NCBI GenBank assembly: GCA_910579175.1
Contig: CAJTTB010000007.1
Coordinates: 65,808 to 129,807, forward strand
Length of the DNA: 64,000 bases
DNA from: an uncultured Oscillospiraceae bacterium
GTDB lineage: Bacteria > Bacillota > Clostridia > Oscillospirales > Ruminococcaceae
Direction: 5' to 3'
Part shown: positions 61,674-64,000 of the stretch, piece by piece
How the letters are laid out: each line of letters begins with the position of its first letter
Numbering within the stretch: the stretch's first letter is position 1
The notes under the pieces: model-generated
The model's input: only the letters and a program-made list of their open reading frames with translations
What the model was told of the DNA's origin: nothing
Databases searched by the model: none
Made by a program: the position numbers and the translations under genes

Positions 61674-62603
61674 TTAGATTATGCTCCCAATGAACAACTC
61701 TTGTTTTTTATGGGTTTCATATAATTCTGGGTTATTGTATTCACCATATCTCACATAGGTTTCTAAAAGGCAAAAGAACATTTGATAAAGTTTCCGACGC
61801 TTTACATCATTGGGATTGGTAGATTCTTGTATGATAGAATCATATCCCTCCTTTAAAATAGAATTGTCCATCCATGGACTGGAAAATTCAAAATCCTTAT
61901 CTCCATACATTGCTCTGTCGCTATCAATAATTGCAGCAATTTCCAATGTATCTCTATCCAAAAGAACATTTTCTTCCCACAAATCTGTGTGCAATAAATG
62001 AGGAGTTCTTATTTCATCCAATAATTCCCTGCTTTTATAAAATTGATGTCGTAGTGTTTGTGTTTCTTCTGTATTGAATCCACCTAGCTTTTCCAAACGT
62101 TCTGTCATGTCCGCTACTTCAAAGATCAGTGCATCACTCCATTTATCAAACTTTTTTCCATTACAAATCCGTGATAAAAATCCAAAACTATCACCTGTTA
62201 CCTGATGAAACTTTGCAAGATAAATTTCCATTTGCCGATAAATCATATTTCGTCTTTCTTCTGTCAGTTCTGCCTTTGACATAACTACTGATGGAATATA
62301 TTGCACTATCATAAAATCTCTGTCAATTATTTTCTCTGATGTATCACATGCAAGGGCTTTGGAACAGGGAATCCCAATAGTCTGGCATATAGAATAAGTG
62401 TACACTTCTGCGTTCATCAGATTTTCTTCAAATCCCATGATCAGATGACAGTTTACGGGACCTAAACGCAGTACGGCTTTCTTATGAGAAGAACCATATT
62501 CTACAATATAAGTTGTATTAAACAGACCGCCGTCTAAAAGTGCTGTTTTCCCTGTGATAATTGGAGTAAAATGAATACCAAAAAAGCCGCATAAACATAA
62601 TAT
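61674..62603 (-). pseudogene. Aminoglycoside/choline-kinase-like phosphotransferase, 5' end lost
   Basis: A protein-kinase-fold small-molecule phosphotransferase (APH family). The catalytic loop is HLLHTDLWEENVLL and the metal aspartate follows in AAIIDSDRAMYGD. The first ATG (62438) would start after the N-lobe nucleotide loop, yet the frame continues upstream for 55 codons with clear family-like sequence (TGKTALLDGGLFNTTYIVEYG, then AVLRLGP with the ATP-binding region). That upstream part has no ATG and begins within the hairpin of a terminator (62580-62611). The 5' end therefore looks truncated, or an unusual start is used. Confidence 0.55.
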
Positions 62604-62611
62604 TTATGCGG
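62580..62611 (-). terminator. Intrinsic terminator at the 5' edge of the phosphotransferase frame
   Basis: Perfect 9-bp arms CCGCATAAA and TTTATGCGG with a 7-nt loop, followed on the minus strand by six T residues. It would stop transcription into the phosphotransferase from upstream, supporting a junction here. Confidence 0.75.
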
Positions 62612-62712
62612 TCTTGTCCGTTCTTGTGGAAGTGATATAAAAATCTGTTTTGACACCCTAACTCGATGGGCAGATATAAACTGCCATAAAAGGCACTAAA
62701 AAGATATACACG

Positions 62713-62799
62713 TCAAAGCTCTAAATCGCTATTTTTTTCTTTATTACAGGACTTCTGAAAAGCGCATTGTTTTATAAATTCTCTGCAATTAGGTCCCAT
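62713..62799 (-). CDS. Small ORF, 28 residues, with good RBS
   Basis: The 570-bp gap 62612-63181 has no full-size gene. This short frame has GAAGGTGAG directly before its ATG and encodes a peptide starting MGPNCREFIKQC, with three cysteines and ending KNSDLEL. No family is recognised. The remaining gap holds hairpins of GACAC/GTGTC and AAAAGGG/CCCTTTT type near 63025-63090, and otherwise nothing recognisable; it may be debris of a mobile element. Confidence 0.3.
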   Translation of the reverse strand: MGPNCREFIKQCAFQKSCNKEKNSDLEL

Positions 62800-63181
62800 A
62801 TTCTCACCTTCTTTCTCGTTGAAAAGTTGGTGGTACTTCCCTCTTTTCGTGGAGCAACACTGTCTTTTGGAAATACGAAATATACTTGTCTGAATGTTAC
62901 AAGTAAACATAAAGAAAATCTAAGCAGTATTTAGATATCCTGATAATTCATACCCACAGCCAGAATATCCCCATAGTGGATAATTGTTTTTTTAATAAGT
63001 AATTTGCCATTATATGAAAAGGACACGATAATACCTCTTTGATGCGGTTGTGTCTTTGAAAAGGGGTAATTTTCATACACCCTTTTCTTATTTTTCCAAA
63101 AGAAAAACGGAGGTAGAAATCAAATATTTCAAAACCACCGCCTGCTCTCCAACCGTAAAAGGATAATTTTCAGAAACAGTA

Positions 63182-63847
63182 CTATTCCTTTACAAACTCG
63201 ATATTGACATCACCGTTATTGCTGGACACATTTAGTATTTTTTCTCCACCACTTTTATTATCTGGCAAATTATTCTTGCCTTTTTTGATGTTTGATTCAA
63301 TGGAAAAATCATCATAACCACCTACAATCGCGCCAAAAATATTCCCATTTTTAGCGGTTAGAGTTATGGAATTTCCGATATTTAATTTATCAAAGGTAAT
63401 ATTTCCGCCGTTAGAAGAAATACTGATATTTCCTGTTACAGCCAATGCTGGAAGCGATATATCTTCGTTTGTAGTGGACAATATAAGGGTATTTAAAAGT
63501 GCATTGGGTATCTGTAACGAAATTTTCCGATTTTCAGCAGAAGGCTTTACGCCTACATAATCTTTCCAATCTTTGTTACTTACACTTGTCATTACTAATT
63601 CACTTTCATCTGAAACTGTAATATCATAGGTTTCTTTGCTATTCTCAAAATAGACAATGTGGATTTGATTGTTCTCTGATATTGATACTTCAATTTCTCT
63701 GTCACATACATCAATATTTATTTCCTCTATTTGCGATACATCAGCTGTATATTCCCTTTGCGTAAAAGGTTCATTGTTATCAGAGCAACCTGTCAAAACA
63801 AAACTTCCCAACATAAGATACAATGCAAGTGAAATTACTTTTTTCAT
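63182..63847 (-). CDS. DUF4097-family beta-strand repeat lipoprotein
   Basis: A 221-residue lipoprotein. The signal peptide ends in SFVLTGCS with the lipobox cysteine at C21. The mature part is a right-handed beta-helix-like repeat of the DUF4097 (LiaX/YvlB-type adhesin-like) family, visible as repeated ISISSNGGNITFDKL, ITLTAKNGNIFGAI and LNVSSNNGDVNIEF units with the hallmark N-G-D/N turns. Such proteins act in envelope stress responses in Firmicutes, often with anti-sigma or PspC modules, none of which lies here. The ATG follows GAGGAATTG. Confidence 0.82.
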   Translation of the reverse strand: MKKVISLALYLMLGSFVLTGCSDNNEPFTQREYTADVSQIEEINIDVCDREIEVSISENNQIHIVYFENSKETYDITVSDESELVMTSVSNKDWKDYVGVKPSAENRKISLQIPNALLNTLILSTTNEDISLPALAVTGNISISSNGGNITFDKLNIGNSITLTAKNGNIFGAIVGGYDDFSIESNIKKGKNNLPDNKSGGEKILNVSSNNGDVNIEFVKE

Positions 63848-64000
63848 TTCAATTCCTCCATATTTAAAGATTTGATTTATAACTTTAATCTATATGTTTC
63901 TATCCAAAATATGGCTATTTCTTTTATTTACAAAGTTTTTCTAAAAGAAAATTTATGGTGAATTTAGATTATCTCTTTAGAAGTTCTTATATGTCGGTAT
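63848..64000. other. Right-edge intergenic region
   Basis: About 150 AT-rich bases upstream of the DUF4097 lipoprotein gene. No open frame with a start codon is supported. A minus-strand frame YRHIRTSKEII ends at about 63965 and could be the tail of a gene lying mostly outside the window. Confidence 0.2.

Noticed and set aside
1..64000. CRISPR array, rRNA or tRNA genes, T-box or known riboswitch
   Set aside because: No regularly spaced repeats were seen, and no cloverleaf or conserved riboswitch core could be supported by reading the gaps.

Overview
The window is a low-GC, gene-dense stretch of a Gram-positive chromosome. A sporulation sigma factor (sigG), a SpoIIM-family protein, a SCIFF peptide with its radical-SAM maturase, the bifunctional AdhE, and Shine-Dalgarno sites of AGGAGG type before most genes point to an anaerobic, fermentative, spore-forming member of the Clostridia, probably Oscillospiraceae-like (the rank is inference). 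No rRNA, tRNA or CRISPR array was seen.

Layout. 1-6343: tail of a ribosome hibernation factor, cysK, an acetyltransferase, a flotillin, the NAD-salvage pair pncA-pncB, and a DJ-1/PfpI protein. 6463-9986: overlapping operon cca, rtcB, tdk and a half-size EamA transporter. 10112-18133: a zinc-ribbon membrane protein, an acetyltransferase, nth, a hotdog thioesterase, an amidase-like protein, a three-gene unit (DUF5685, cysteine-tailed J-domain protein, membrane protein), a metallophosphoesterase-fold protein with altered catalytic motifs, and a D,D-carboxypeptidase. 18253-24484: trmL, degV, lower glycolysis (pgk, tpiA, gpmI), then sigG facing them.

24719-33385: TerD-vWA protein, a zinc alcohol dehydrogenase, a small zinc-ribbon gene with a decayed second copy upstream, adhE behind a consensus promoter overlapped by a Rex-like operator, and two tyrosine recombinases. 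33580-45377 is a long mostly minus-strand housekeeping run: gatB, gatA, gatC, ligA, acetyltransferase, HAD phosphatase, DUF624, SpoIIM-like, proC, scfB, scfA, TIGR04086 protein and yajC. 45596-48976: pheA, an EcsC protein and an ECF sigma/anti-sigma pair.

48977-53259 looks accessory: a gene-poor stretch with a dispersed repeat and a gene remnant, a membrane-anchored XRE regulator with a small membrane protein, and an AgrC/AgrA-like two-component operon with a coiled-coil partner protein. A pair of 12-bp direct repeats with 21-bp period lies just upstream of the operon promoter, as expected for a LytTR site. 53258-60938 returns to core genes (YnbB-like PLP enzyme, two M42 peptidases, murD, DUF4364, DIP1984 family, TIM-barrel isomerase). 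61136-64000 is again loosely packed: small lipoproteins, a phosphotransferase gene that appears to have lost its 5' end, and about 570 bp with little coding content.

Most transcription units end in clear intrinsic terminators, often shared by convergent genes and overlapping stop codons. The items most worth a second look are the LytTR operon with its unrecognised coiled-coil partner, the altered metallophosphoesterase, the J-domain/DUF5685 unit, the decayed DUF6487 copy, the three-copy dispersed repeat and the SCIFF locus.
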